DNA of 59,026 bases from Teichococcus aestuarii (GTDB lineage: Bacteria > Pseudomonadota > Alphaproteobacteria > Acetobacterales > Acetobacteraceae). The notes under the pieces were generated by a model that ran no database searches, had not been told where the DNA came from, and saw nothing but the letters and a program-made list of their open reading frames with translations. Below, in pieces: positions 7,595 through 15,407 of the stretch (within the stretch, counting starts at the first letter, position 1; every line of letters starts with the position of its first letter). Location of the stretch: assembly GCF_003116135.1 (NCBI RefSeq), contig NZ_PDOA01000023.1, forward strand, positions 1-59,026, read 5' to 3'. Position numbers and translations under genes: made by a program.

Positions 7595-7660
7595 CTATTA
7601 AATCTTTAACGTAGTGATTCGGAACTCACCTAGGGTTCGGCACGGACGGGAGATCTGACC

Positions 7661-8626
7661 ATGGGGCGGCAGCATGTCGGCCACAGCGAGATTGCCGCCT
7701 TCGCGCAGGAGAGGGTGAACCTGCCAAAGGATAAGGCGGACGAATATCGAGCGCAGGCGCGTCGCTTGCGGGAGAAGCTGGAAGGCTATCTCGACGAGCA
7801 TCCGACCTTTACCCTGAAGAAGATGATGCTTTCGGGCAGCCTTGCCAAAGGCACCGCGCTCCGGTCCCTCAACGATATCGATGTGGCCTGCTATGTCAGC
7901 GGCGCCGACGCGCCCGCCGACATCCGCGCGCTCCTCGACTATGTTGCCGAACGCCTACGCAAAGCGTTTCCGAACTTCAGCCCCGACCAGGTCCAGCCGC
8001 AAACCTACTCAGTTACGGTCTCCTTCCGTGGCAGCGGCCTCGACGTCGATGTCGTCCCCATTCTCTACGATGGCGATCAGAACTGGTACGGCAACTTGGT
8101 TAGCCAGGACGACGGCTCGTTCCTAAAGACGAGCATCCCGCTCCATCTCGAGTTCGCTTCCAAGCGCAAGCGCTGCCAGGAGAAGCACTTCGCCCAAGTC
8201 GTGCGTCTCGCCAAGTTTTGGGCGCGGCGGATGAAGCAGGAGCGCGACGGCTTTCGCTTCAAGTCGTTCATGATCGAGATGGTGCTGGCCAAGCTCTGCG
8301 ACGACGGTCTGGACTTTTCCGACTATCCCGAAGCGCTCCAGCACTTCTTCACCTACATCGCCCGTAGCGACTTCCGTGAGCGGATCGTGTTCACAGACTA
8401 CTATGCCGCTTCGACCGTGCCGTCTTTGTCGGACATGGTGCAGATCATCGATCCGGTGAACGCCGCCAACAACGTTGCCCGCCTCTACACGGCAGCCAAC
8501 GCCGACGGCATCGTCGATGCGGCGCTCGACGCCGGCGACGCCATCGACTCCGCCCTCGCGGCGCCCACTAAACAGCTGACCGTCGCCTACTGGCAAAAGG
8601 TTTTCGGCTCCTCCTTCCAACCGTGA
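7661..8626 (+). CDS. CBASS CD-NTase (cyclic oligonucleotide synthase)
   Basis: 321 residues, ATG at 7661 with a weak GGGAG upstream. The nucleotidyltransferase signature is complete: GS at 59-60 (MMLSGSLAKGTALRSLNDID), metal-binding Asps D72 and D74, and a third Asp near D130 (GLDVDVVPILYDG). A C-terminal helical OAS1-type domain follows (FAQVVRLAKFWARRMK; FKSFMIEMVLAKL). It would make a cyclic di- or trinucleotide after HORMA-assisted activation. First gene of a four-gene operon with HORMA and TRIP13-like partners, defining type III CBASS. The length suggests the CdnC/D range, but the clade needs a tree. Confidence 0.92.
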   Translation: MGRQHVGHSEIAAFAQERVNLPKDKADEYRAQARRLREKLEGYLDEHPTFTLKKMMLSGSLAKGTALRSLNDIDVACYVSGADAPADIRALLDYVAERLRKAFPNFSPDQVQPQTYSVTVSFRGSGLDVDVVPILYDGDQNWYGNLVSQDDGSFLKTSIPLHLEFASKRKRCQEKHFAQVVRLAKFWARRMKQERDGFRFKSFMIEMVLAKLCDDGLDFSDYPEALQHFFTYIARSDFRERIVFTDYYAASTVPSLSDMVQIIDPVNAANNVARLYTAANADGIVDAALDAGDAIDSALAAPTKQLTVAYWQKVFGSSFQP

Positions 8627-8635
8627 GGCGATCCC

Positions 8636-9151
8636 ATGGCCGCCAGCTATTCCTACACCGAGTCTACGGCCTTCACCGTCACCCATGCCCGGCACATGGC
8701 GGCGAAGGTCGCCACCGACCTGAAGCGCATGCAGCGCCTTTACGGCTCGCCATCGGATGCGCGCATCGCGCAGTTCGAAGCTGAAGCGGTCGAGCTGATC
8801 AAGGCGGGCTATTTCGGCACCGTCACCTACGGCTTCCAGCGGGATGGTAACTGGATCGAGCCGACGTTGCGGTACACGGCGCGCGACCTCGCCGGCATGT
8901 CAGCGAACGACGATGACCCTGGTCGCGTCCGCCCGGGTGCCAACGTGTCCGGCGCCATTTTCAGGAGCTATCTGACCTACAGTGCCGCCTGGAGGCAGCT
9001 GACCTCGGCGCAACAGACCGCCTTCGAGGCCACGCTGCCGCTCTCGCGCAATGGCAGCCCTGAGCCCGGCCTCGCCGGCTACCTGGCCACCGATAAGACC
9101 TACTCCTCGGGCGGGCGGGCGCTCGACCGCGCCACACTTCGGAGCTTCTAG
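8636..9151 (+). CDS. cap7: bacterial HORMA-domain protein (Cap7-like)
   Basis: 171 residues starting nine bases after the CD-NTase stop. The N-terminus YSYTESTAFTVTHARHMAAK and the following LKRMQRLYGSPSDARIAQFE match the HORMA-1 family found in type III CBASS. YFGTVTYGFQRDGNWI is the central strand region. In this system HORMA binds a peptide signal, then binds and activates the CD-NTase, and is opened again by the TRIP13-like ATPase encoded next. Its stop (TAG, 9149-9151) directly abuts the next ATG at 9152. Confidence 0.88.
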   Translation: MAASYSYTESTAFTVTHARHMAAKVATDLKRMQRLYGSPSDARIAQFEAEAVELIKAGYFGTVTYGFQRDGNWIEPTLRYTARDLAGMSANDDDPGRVRPGANVSGAIFRSYLTYSAAWRQLTSAQQTAFEATLPLSRNGSPEPGLAGYLATDKTYSSGGRALDRATLRSF

Positions 9152-10096
9152 ATGACCACCCAGCCTGCTCTCGATGACCTCTTTGAGCGCCGTATTACCT
9201 ATCCTGATATCGAAACGCAGGCGCGTCTTGCGCGCCTCATCGGCTTGGACGAGCAAAAATCCCGGCTGACCAAAATTTTGGCGCTGTTGGTAAACCCTGC
9301 CGGGTTGGAAGACTGGGCGCGCCACCACCATCCGGGTGCGCAAGCCTTACTCGACACGGTGCTACGCCGGCCGCCGCTAGTCATCCTTGCTGGGGACGTG
9401 GGATCCGGCAAGACCGAACTTGCCGAAACCATCGGGGACGCGGTCGCCCGGCAAGAGCGGATTGACATCACGCTCTTGCCGCTCAGTCTATCAACGCGCG
9501 GTCAGGGCCGGGTCGGAGAAATGACCCAGCTTTTATCGGCTGCCTTCGACTACACCATTGCCGAGGCAAACCGACTCAAATCCGTATCAGGCAAGGCGCG
9601 AGGGGCGGTTATTCTGCTTGTCGACGAGGCCGACGCGCTCGCCCAGTCCCGCGAAGCCACACAGATGCACCATGAGGACCGCGCCGGCGTCAACGCATTC
9701 ATCCGCGGGATAGACCGCATCGCAAACGGCAAGCTCCCTGCGGCCGTGATCATGTGTACCAATCGGCTGAGTTCGCTCGACCCCGCAGTGCGGCGACGGG
9801 CTGCCGAGGTGCTGAGCTTTGCCCGCCCGAGCGACGATCAGCGCCGCTTCATCTTGACCAGCCGGCTGGAGTCGATGGGTATTGGACGTGTCCATATCGA
9901 CCAGCTTGTCGCTGCGACTGGCGCGGAGCGGGGAAAGCGCGATTACGGGTTCACCTTCTCGGACATGACGCAAAGGCTGCTGCCATCCATTGTCCTCGAC
10001 GCCTATCCTTCGCGCGCCGTTGAGGGCGCTCGGGCCGTCGAGGTTGCACGCACCATTGCGCCGACGCCACCCTTCCGGGATGGGGCGCCGGCGTGA
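9152..10096 (+). CDS. cap6: TRIP13/Pch2-like AAA+ ATPase (Cap6-like)
   Basis: 314 residues. Walker A is at 81-88 (ILAGDVGSGKTEL) and Walker B at about 153-159 (AVILLVDEADAL). A sensor Asn region (AAVIMCTNRLSSLDP) and the arginine-rich VRRRAAEVLSF follow, all in AAA+ order. TRIP13-type ATPases disassemble HORMA complexes, here acting as the off-switch of the CBASS synthase. The pairing with the HORMA gene, in the same order as known type III CBASS operons, makes the assignment strong. The next gene starts eleven bases after its stop. Confidence 0.9.
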   Translation: MTTQPALDDLFERRITYPDIETQARLARLIGLDEQKSRLTKILALLVNPAGLEDWARHHHPGAQALLDTVLRRPPLVILAGDVGSGKTELAETIGDAVARQERIDITLLPLSLSTRGQGRVGEMTQLLSAAFDYTIAEANRLKSVSGKARGAVILLVDEADALAQSREATQMHHEDRAGVNAFIRGIDRIANGKLPAAVIMCTNRLSSLDPAVRRRAAEVLSFARPSDDQRRFILTSRLESMGIGRVHIDQLVAATGAERGKRDYGFTFSDMTQRLLPSIVLDAYPSRAVEGARAVEVARTIAPTPPFRDGAPA

Positions 10097-10106
10097 GGCA
10101 CGCATC

Positions 10107-10820
10107 ATGACCCAGGCCGTCACCGTACGCCGCGATGGCGATACCTTCCAGGCTAGGTTGTTCTGGTGGCACGCCGCCCGACTGCTTGATCCGCAGAGCC
10201 CGATCGTTCGCGTAGGCTTCGAGATGGGGCCTAAGAGCTTTGACGACATCTGGATCGAGTACGATCCTGCCCGTAGCGCAGCTGACCAGTACGGCGAGCC
10301 ACTACGCCGCGAACACATTCAGTGTAAATGGCATGTCAGTCCCGATAGCTACGGCTACGCTCATCTCATCGATCCGGAGTTTGTCAACGCCAACGCTCGC
10401 TCGCTGCTGCAGCGAGCCCGAGAGGCCCAGCTGAACTATGCGCCGACCGGTGACGGAGTTCGCTTCAAGCTGCTGACCAACTGGTCGCTCGACCGCGCCG
10501 ATCCTCTTCGTGAGATGATCGGCAACCGATCGGGGGCAATGCGCCTCAATAGGCTGTACGGCTCGAGTACCGACAACAGCCGGGCTGGTGCGGTTCGGAA
10601 AGCTTGGCGCGATCATCTGGCCATTGATGAGAATGAGCTTCGGCTCCTCGCACGAACTCTAGCTTTTGGCCAAGCCACAGATACACTCGATGGGCTCCGG
10701 GAGTATCTTGATGCCGTTTTTGGCTTGGTCGGATTACGCCGCATTCCAGCTAACGAGAGTGCTTTTCCCTATGACGACGCGATATTCCAGTGGATGGCGC
10801 AGGGTGACCTGCCCCCTTAA
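10107..10820 (+). pseudogene. cap4: Cap4-like CBASS effector, truncated after its nuclease domain by IS3
   Basis: The ATG at 10107 opens a frame whose native part ends at 10804, where the IS3-family element starts; the last codons up to 10820 are IS sequence. The N-terminal domain is a DUF4297/PD-(D/E)xK endonuclease: FQARLFWWHAARLL, then E39, FDDIWIEY (D46/D47) and IQCK (Q72-K74). Full Cap4 proteins have about 500 residues and carry a C-terminal SAVED domain that reads the nucleotide signal; here only about 233 remain and SAVED is gone. The product, if stable, would be a nuclease domain without its sensor and is probably inactive. Confidence 0.8.
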
Positions 10821-10874
10821 AAGTGGACCGCCGCTGATGTGAGATTGGCGGGACGCGGAGAGGAGGAGGTTGAG

Positions 10875-11153
10875 ATGGCGAGGAAGCAGCACAAACCGGA
10901 GGAGATCGTGGCCAAACTGCGCCAGGTCGAAGTGTTGGTGGCGCAAGGCAAGACGGTGGCCGAGGGGGCCCGGGTCATTGGGGTGACGGAGGCGACCTAC
11001 TACCGCTGGCGGTCGGAATACGGTGGCCTGAAGCTGGACCAGGTAAAGCGGCTGAAGCAGTTGGAGCAGGAGAATGGCCGCCTGCGCAAGGCCGTGGCGG
11101 ATCTGACGCTGGAGAAGCTGGTGCTGAAGGAAGCCGCGTCGGGAAACTTCTGA
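10875..11153 (+). CDS. IS3-family transposase OrfA
   Basis: 92 residues from the ATG at 10875. HTH pattern KPEEIVAKLRQVEVLVAQGK and VTEATYYRWRSEYGGLKLDQ, then a leucine-zipper-like helix RLKQLEQENGRLRKAVADLT. The layout is that of OrfA proteins that bind the inverted repeats. The stop (TGA, 11151-11153) overlaps the beginning of the orfB frame, so OrfA and OrfAB could both be made. Confidence 0.88.
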   Translation: MARKQHKPEEIVAKLRQVEVLVAQGKTVAEGARVIGVTEATYYRWRSEYGGLKLDQVKRLKQLEQENGRLRKAVADLTLEKLVLKEAASGNF

Positions 11154-12046
11154 GCGCCGCGCGTCGCCGGGCGGCGGTGGAGCATGTCAGGGCGTCACTG
11201 GGCGTCTCGGAGCGCTTCGCCTGCCGTGTGCTGGGGCAGCATCGCGCGACGCAGCGGCAGGCACCAGCCCCTCCGGACGACGAAGCGGCGCTGACGGCGG
11301 CGATCATTGGCCTGGCCCGGCAATACGGCCGATACGGCTACCGCCGGATCACGGCCTTGCTCCGGGCCGAAGGCTGGCACTGCAACCACAAGCGGGTGGA
11401 GCGGATCTGACGCCGCGAGGGGCTGAAGGTGCCTGCCCGACAGCCCAAACGTGGAAGGCTGTGGCTGAACGACGGCTCCTGCGTGCGGCTGCGCCCCGAA
11501 CGGCCGGACCATGTCTGGGCCTACGACTTCGTGGAGGACCGGACGCGCGACGGACGCAAGCTCCGCATGCTGAACGTGGTGGACGAGTTCACCCGTGAAT
11601 GCCTGGCGATCCGGGTGGCGCGGAAGCTGAGCTCCCTCGATGTCATCGACGTGCTGACGGAGCTGTTCATCGCCCGGGGCACGCCCGCGCATATCCGCTC
11701 CGACAATGGCCCTGAGTTCGTGGCCAAGGCGGTGCAGGGCTGGATCCGCGGCGTTGGCGCGAAGACCGCCTTCATCGAGCCCGGCAGCCCCTGGGAGAAC
11801 GGCTATGTGGAGAGCTTCAACGGCAAGCTGCGCGATGAACTGCTTGACGGCGAGGTGTTCAACACACTGGCCGAAGCCAGGGTGCTGATCGAGCAGTGGC
11901 GGGTCCACTACAACACGGCCCGCCCCCATTCCTCGCTTGGCTATAGGCCACCAGCACCGGAGGTGATCATGCCGGAAAGAGGCGGACCAATGCCCCACCC
12001 CGGTTCCAACGGCTCATCGCCGCCGCCTCTGACCATGCTCCACTAA
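11150..12046 (+). pseudogene. IS3-family transposase OrfB, in-frame stop
   Basis: The frame carries the full DDE integrase core: VWAYDFVED (first Asp), IRSDNGPEFVAK (second Asp) and SPWENGYVESFN (Glu). It is broken by TGA at 11408-11410, in KRVERI-stop-RREGLKVP, where this family has Trp (normally TGG). A single G-to-A change explains it. The HTH_21 part upstream and the rve core downstream stay in the same frame. The element is therefore probably not self-mobile unless the stop is read through. Confidence 0.82.
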
Positions 12047-12085
12047 AATCTTGTCCGGACCAGTTAACGGGGGCTGGTCACAGGG

Positions 12086-12863
12086 TCGGCCGGCGCCTGC
12101 CGTCCGCCGGCGGCTCCGTGTCCCAGCCCAGGAAGGGACGTCCCGCCGCGCCGGGCGCCGTTGCCTCGTAGATGGACACCCCGGCGATGGCCGCCGGGTC
12201 GAGGCGGCTGCTGGCGCTCGCGGCGGGCGCCGCGCCGTAGCCGGTGATCTCCGACACCAGGACGCGGCCGAACTTGGCACCGTGGCCGCCGCGCAGGCCC
12301 TGGCTGTGCCAGGCGCCGAGCACCAGCATGTGCGGCAGCAGCAGCGCGCCGGTAGCCGTGCCCACCCGCGCCTCGGTCAGGCGGCGGCCCAGCACCGTCT
12401 CGGTGAAGGGCTGGCCGTCCAGCAGGCTGTCGCGCAGCAGGGCGTCATAGCCGCGGTGCGGCGCGGTCAGCGCGCCGATCGTGCCGAGGTGCCGGGTTGC
12501 CTCGGCCTCGGTGAAGTCCACCGCGATGTCGGGCACCGGGGCGCCGAGGAGGGCCGCGGCGGCGAGCGCCGCCTCCAGCGCGTTGGCCTCGGCGGCCACC
12601 GAGTTCAGGGTGACGCAGACGCTCTCCCGGCCCTCCGGGTCGCGGCCGGGGAAGTAGGCGTTCTGGGTCGCCTGGCACCAGCGCTGGATCTCGGCCGGCG
12701 CGGCGCTGGCCTCCACCTTGCCGTACAGCGCCGGCGCCACCAGGCCGTCGGCCACCAGACGGCGGCTGTCGGGGGAGAGGCGGATCAGGCTGCCGTGGCG
12801 GACCACCGCGCGCAGCCCGTCCAGGGTCATCGCAGAACCCGCAGAACCAGGCCGCCGCGCCAT
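12086..12863 (-). pseudogene. csb1: type I-G (I-U) CRISPR Cas7 protein Csb1, 3' end lost
   Basis: From the ATG at 12863 (GGAGGGAG upstream) the frame runs 259 codons to the IS3 edge. Family landmarks: residues 61-90 KVEASAAPAEIQ then QNAYFPGRDPEG; VCVTLNSVAAEANALEAALA; LTAPHRGYDALLRDSLLDG; and LVLGAWHSQG then GAKFGRVLVSEITGYGA. This is the Csb1/GSU0053 pattern, the backbone subunit of the type I-G Cascade. Usual length is over 300 residues, so the end is missing. No csb2, csx17, cas3, cas1-4 or CRISPR array is seen in the window, so this is a relic. Confidence 0.75.
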
Positions 12864-13001
12864 CCACCGCTCCCTCCGGGGCGGGATCAGCCGCCGTGCT
12901 CGGCGCCGGCCAGCACCCCCTCAGGACGAAGGAGGCCAGCCCGGCGCTTTGTCGAGAATACTCCGTGGGAAAATACTCGGCAACGGCGGCTCCTGCCGGG
13001 C

Positions 13002-13241
13002 GTGGACATCCGAGAGATCCTCGCCGCCAATCTGCGCCAGCATCGACACGCCGCCGGGCTGTCGCAGGAGGAGCTCGCGCACCGCGCGAAGATCGACCGC
13101 ACCTACATCAGCTCGATCGAGCGCTGCGTCTACGCCGCCAGCATCGACGTGGTGGACCGGCTGGCGCGGGAACTCGGGGTGGAGGCGGCGGAGCTGCTGC
13201 GGCGGCCGGGCAAGGCAGTCCGGCAGGGGAGCGCCGGCTAG
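13002..13241 (+). CDS. small XRE-family HTH protein
   Basis: 79 residues from a GTG at 13002. Nearly the whole protein is one HTH_3 domain: ILAANLRQHRHAAGLSQEEL, AHRAKIDRTYISSIER, then VVDRLARELGVEAAELLRRP. A short basic tail follows. It is divergent from csb1, 138 bp away, so it may have regulated the lost Cas operon. The start is chosen because the domain begins just after it; the long open frame upstream is the antisense of csb1. Confidence 0.75.
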   Translation: MDIREILAANLRQHRHAAGLSQEELAHRAKIDRTYISSIERCVYAASIDVVDRLARELGVEAAELLRRPGKAVRQGSAG

Positions 13242-13312
13242 CCGGAGCGGGTGCCCGCGAGAGGCGCTCGGTGCATGCGGGTCCGAAGCCCTGCCGATGC
13301 TATGATGGCCCC

Positions 13313-13708
13313 ATGGCCGAACCTGCTCCCTCCTCCTGCGCCTCGTTGACCCTCACCGCCGCGGAGCGGGACCTGATCCGGCGCGAACTCGGGGTGCGGT
13401 TCGGCAACCCGCCGCGCATCGCCGACGGCATTCATCTGCGGAGGTGGCGCGGCGGGCCGCAGGCCGGGCAGCCGAAGCTGCCGGCGGCGGTGCAGAGCCT
13501 GGTGGAGCGCGGCCTGCTGGTGGTTCAGTCAGGAACAGGGCCGTTCGCGCGGGCGTTCTTCACGGAGGCTGGTCTGAGTGCTCTACATCAATTGGCCGGG
13601 GAGCGCCGGGGCCTGGATCCGGTGCAGTACGCGCATGTCCGGCAGGAACTGGGCCTGGAGGAAGCTGACGTCGAGGAACTGGGCACCATCATCGGGCCGA
13701 CACCCTGA
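13313..13708 (+). CDS. hypothetical protein, 131 residues
   Basis: ATG at 13313, 71 bp after the XRE gene. The body has a winged-helix-like rhythm (LTAAERDLIRRELGVRFGN; AAVQSLVERGLLVVQSGTG; FFTEAGLSALHQLAGERRGL) and an acidic C-terminus (LEEADVEELGTIIG). No membrane segment or signal peptide. It may be DNA-binding, but the family was not recognised. Codon use and GC3 fit the replicon. Confidence 0.6.
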   Translation: MAEPAPSSCASLTLTAAERDLIRRELGVRFGNPPRIADGIHLRRWRGGPQAGQPKLPAAVQSLVERGLLVVQSGTGPFARAFFTEAGLSALHQLAGERRGLDPVQYAHVRQELGLEEADVEELGTIIGPTP

Positions 13709-14036
13709 TCCGGGATCTGGCTTGTCGCTCCCCGGCAAGATGCTTGACTGAGTTCGAGGCTGTGGCGGAGCCGGATATCAAACAGTCCCTCATCCTCCTC
13801 TGTGCTGTTTGGTCCCTTGTTGCGCCAAACGATGCAGCTCTGCTCCCCACGTTCCAACATCCGCTGAGATGTTGCCTTCTGTTCCAACCCGGCGCTGTCA
13901 TAGCGGTATGCCCACCATGATTGCCTGATTGTCATTTTCATTCCGCTTGTGATGCGGGTCTAGTTAATTGTAGCCTTGGGTACAATCTGAACCCGCGGCT
14001 TAAGGCGCGTGGACACCATTCTGGCAGGCATCGTTC
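13709..14036. promoter_or_regulatory. mntH upstream region with ATTGTA-N8-TACAAT operator candidate
   Basis: No gene is seen in these 328 bases. The inverted repeat ATTGTA (13967-13972) N8 TACAAT (13981-13986) lies 50-70 bp upstream of the mntH start, in a locally AT-rich stretch. Its place and symmetry suit a metal-responsive repressor. It does not match the classic Fur box well, so the regulator is unknown. Confidence 0.45.
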
Positions 14037-15353
14037 ATGACGGTTCCCTTGACCCCCTCCGGCCCTGAAAGCCTGCCCGAGGTTCATCGCTCCGTCAGTG
14101 TGCCGAGCGCCGGAGGGTTTCTGCGCAAGCTGCTGGCCTTCATCGGGCCGGGCTATCTGGTCGCTGTCGGCTACATGGATCCCGGCAACTGGGCGACAGC
14201 GCTCGCCGGTGGTTCGGCCTTCGGGTACACGCTGCTCTCGATCGCCCTGCTCTCATCCCTGATGGCAATCCTCCTCCAGGCCCTGTGCGCCCGGGTCGGG
14301 ATTGCGACGGGGCGCGACCTGGCGCAGCTGTGCCGCGAACGCTTCCCGACGCCGATCGCTTACCCGCTGTGGCTTCTGGCGGAACTCGCCATCTGCGCGA
14401 CGGATCTCGCCGAACTCATCGGCACCGCCATCGCCCTGCAGCTGCTGTTTGGAATTCCGCTGATCCTCGGCGTAATGCTGACGGCACTCGACGCCTTCCT
14501 GATCCTGTGGCTGCAGAACAAAGGCATACGATGGCTGGAAGCGCTGATCTTCGGCTTCATAGCCCTGATCTTTGGTTGCTTCGCTATCCAGATTGCCCTG
14601 GCGGATCCTGACTGGGGCGCCGTGCTGCTGGGCTACATCCCGGCGACATCGATCGTCATGAACGAGACGCAGCTCTACATCGCGATGGGCATCCTGGGCG
14701 CCACCGTCATGCCGCACAACCTCTACCTGCATACGGCGCTTGTGCAGTCGCGGGACTATGCCAGGGATCTGAGCGGCAAGCGCGAAGCCATCCGCTTCTC
14801 GAGCATCGACAGCACGCTGGCGCTCAGCCTGGCCTTGCTGGTCAACTCGGCCATCCTGATCACCGCATCCGCCGTGTTCAACACGGCCGGGCAGACCGAG
14901 GTGGCGGAGATCCAGGAAGCCTACCGGCTGCTGTCTCCGCTGGTCGGAAGCGGAGCAGCGGCAACCCTGTTCGCGGTCGCGCTGCTTCTCTGCGGCATCA
15001 ACGCCACGGTCACGGCGACCTTGTCCGGCCAGATCGTGATGGAAGGCTTTCTCCGGTTCCGTCTCCCACCGGTGCTGCGCCGTCTCATCACCCGCCTGGT
15101 GGCTATCGTGCCGGCCATCCTGGTCACCTGGCTCTACGGCACAAGCGGCACGGCGCAGCTCCTGATCCTGAGCCAGGTGATCCTGTCGCTCCAGTTGCCC
15201 TTCGCCGTGGTGCCACTGATGCTGTTCGCCGGCGACAGGCGGCGCCTCGGTCCCCTGGTGGCGCCGCGCTGGCAGCTGCTCCTCGGCTGGGCAAGCGCGG
15301 CGCTCATCATCCTGCTGAACGTGAAGGTGATCGTCGACTTCGTTCTTCGATAG
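14037..15353 (+). CDS. mntH: Nramp-family divalent metal (Mn2+) transporter
   Basis: 438 residues, inner membrane, eleven or so transmembrane helices. It carries the Nramp signature [13 protein letters not shown] in TM1 (about 44-56) and [16 protein letters not shown] in TM6 (about 222-237), the two metal-site helices. H+-driven import of Mn2+ (and possibly Fe2+ or Cd2+) is the known role. It stands alone, convergent with the dsbA operon. A Cd-capable importer close to Cd/Zn exporters is worth noting, but Mn supply is the simpler reading. Confidence 0.92.
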   Translation: MTVPLTPSGPESLPEVHRSVSVPSAGGFLRKLLAFIGPGYLVAVGYMDPGNWATALAGGSAFGYTLLSIALLSSLMAILLQALCARVGIATGRDLAQLCRERFPTPIAYPLWLLAELAICATDLAELIGTAIALQLLFGIPLILGVMLTALDAFLILWLQNKGIRWLEALIFGFIALIFGCFAIQIALADPDWGAVLLGYIPATSIVMNETQLYIAMGILGATVMPHNLYLHTALVQSRDYARDLSGKREAIRFSSIDSTLALSLALLVNSAILITASAVFNTAGQTEVAEIQEAYRLLSPLVGSGAAATLFAVALLLCGINATVTATLSGQIVMEGFLRFRLPPVLRRLITRLVAIVPAILVTWLYGTSGTAQLLILSQVILSLQLPFAVVPLMLFAGDRRRLGPLVAPRWQLLLGWASAALIILLNVKVIVDFVLR

Positions 15354-15387
15354 CGCGGGCAACACGCACCGGCTGTCTGTTCCGGCA

Positions 15388-15406
15388 CGCTCCTGACAAG
15401 GGAGCG
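15388..15406. terminator. short hairpin between convergent mntH and dsbA
   Basis: CGCTCC (15388-15393), loop TGACAAG, GGAGCG (15401-15406). A 6-bp stem between two convergent stops is suggestive of a bidirectional terminator. There is no T-run, so support is weak. Confidence 0.3.
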
Positions 15407-15407
15407 C

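Larger units (their letters stand above)
10805..12080 (+). mobile_element. IS3-family insertion sequence with 5-bp target duplication
   Basis: Ends are TGACCTGCCCCCTTAAAAG on the left and, read inward from the right, TGACCAGCCCCCGTTAACTG. Both are flanked by CAGGG (10800-10804 and 12081-12085), an exact 5-bp direct repeat. Length is 1276 bp. It carries orfA and a damaged orfB. It sits exactly where the truncated CBASS effector meets the truncated csb1 gene. Confidence 0.88.

Noticed and set aside
12051-13001. Long plus-strand open frame across the csb1 region
   Set aside because: It is the antisense of csb1, with Arg/Gly/Ala-rich, domain-free translation; only its last 79 codons (the XRE gene) are protein-like.
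12086-13300. Search for a CRISPR array near csb1
   Set aside because: No repeat-spacer pattern is visible around csb1 or elsewhere in the window.
14253-15365. 370-codon minus-strand frame opposite mntH
   Set aside because: Antisense shadow with Gln/Arg/His-rich composition and no hydrophobic or known domain.
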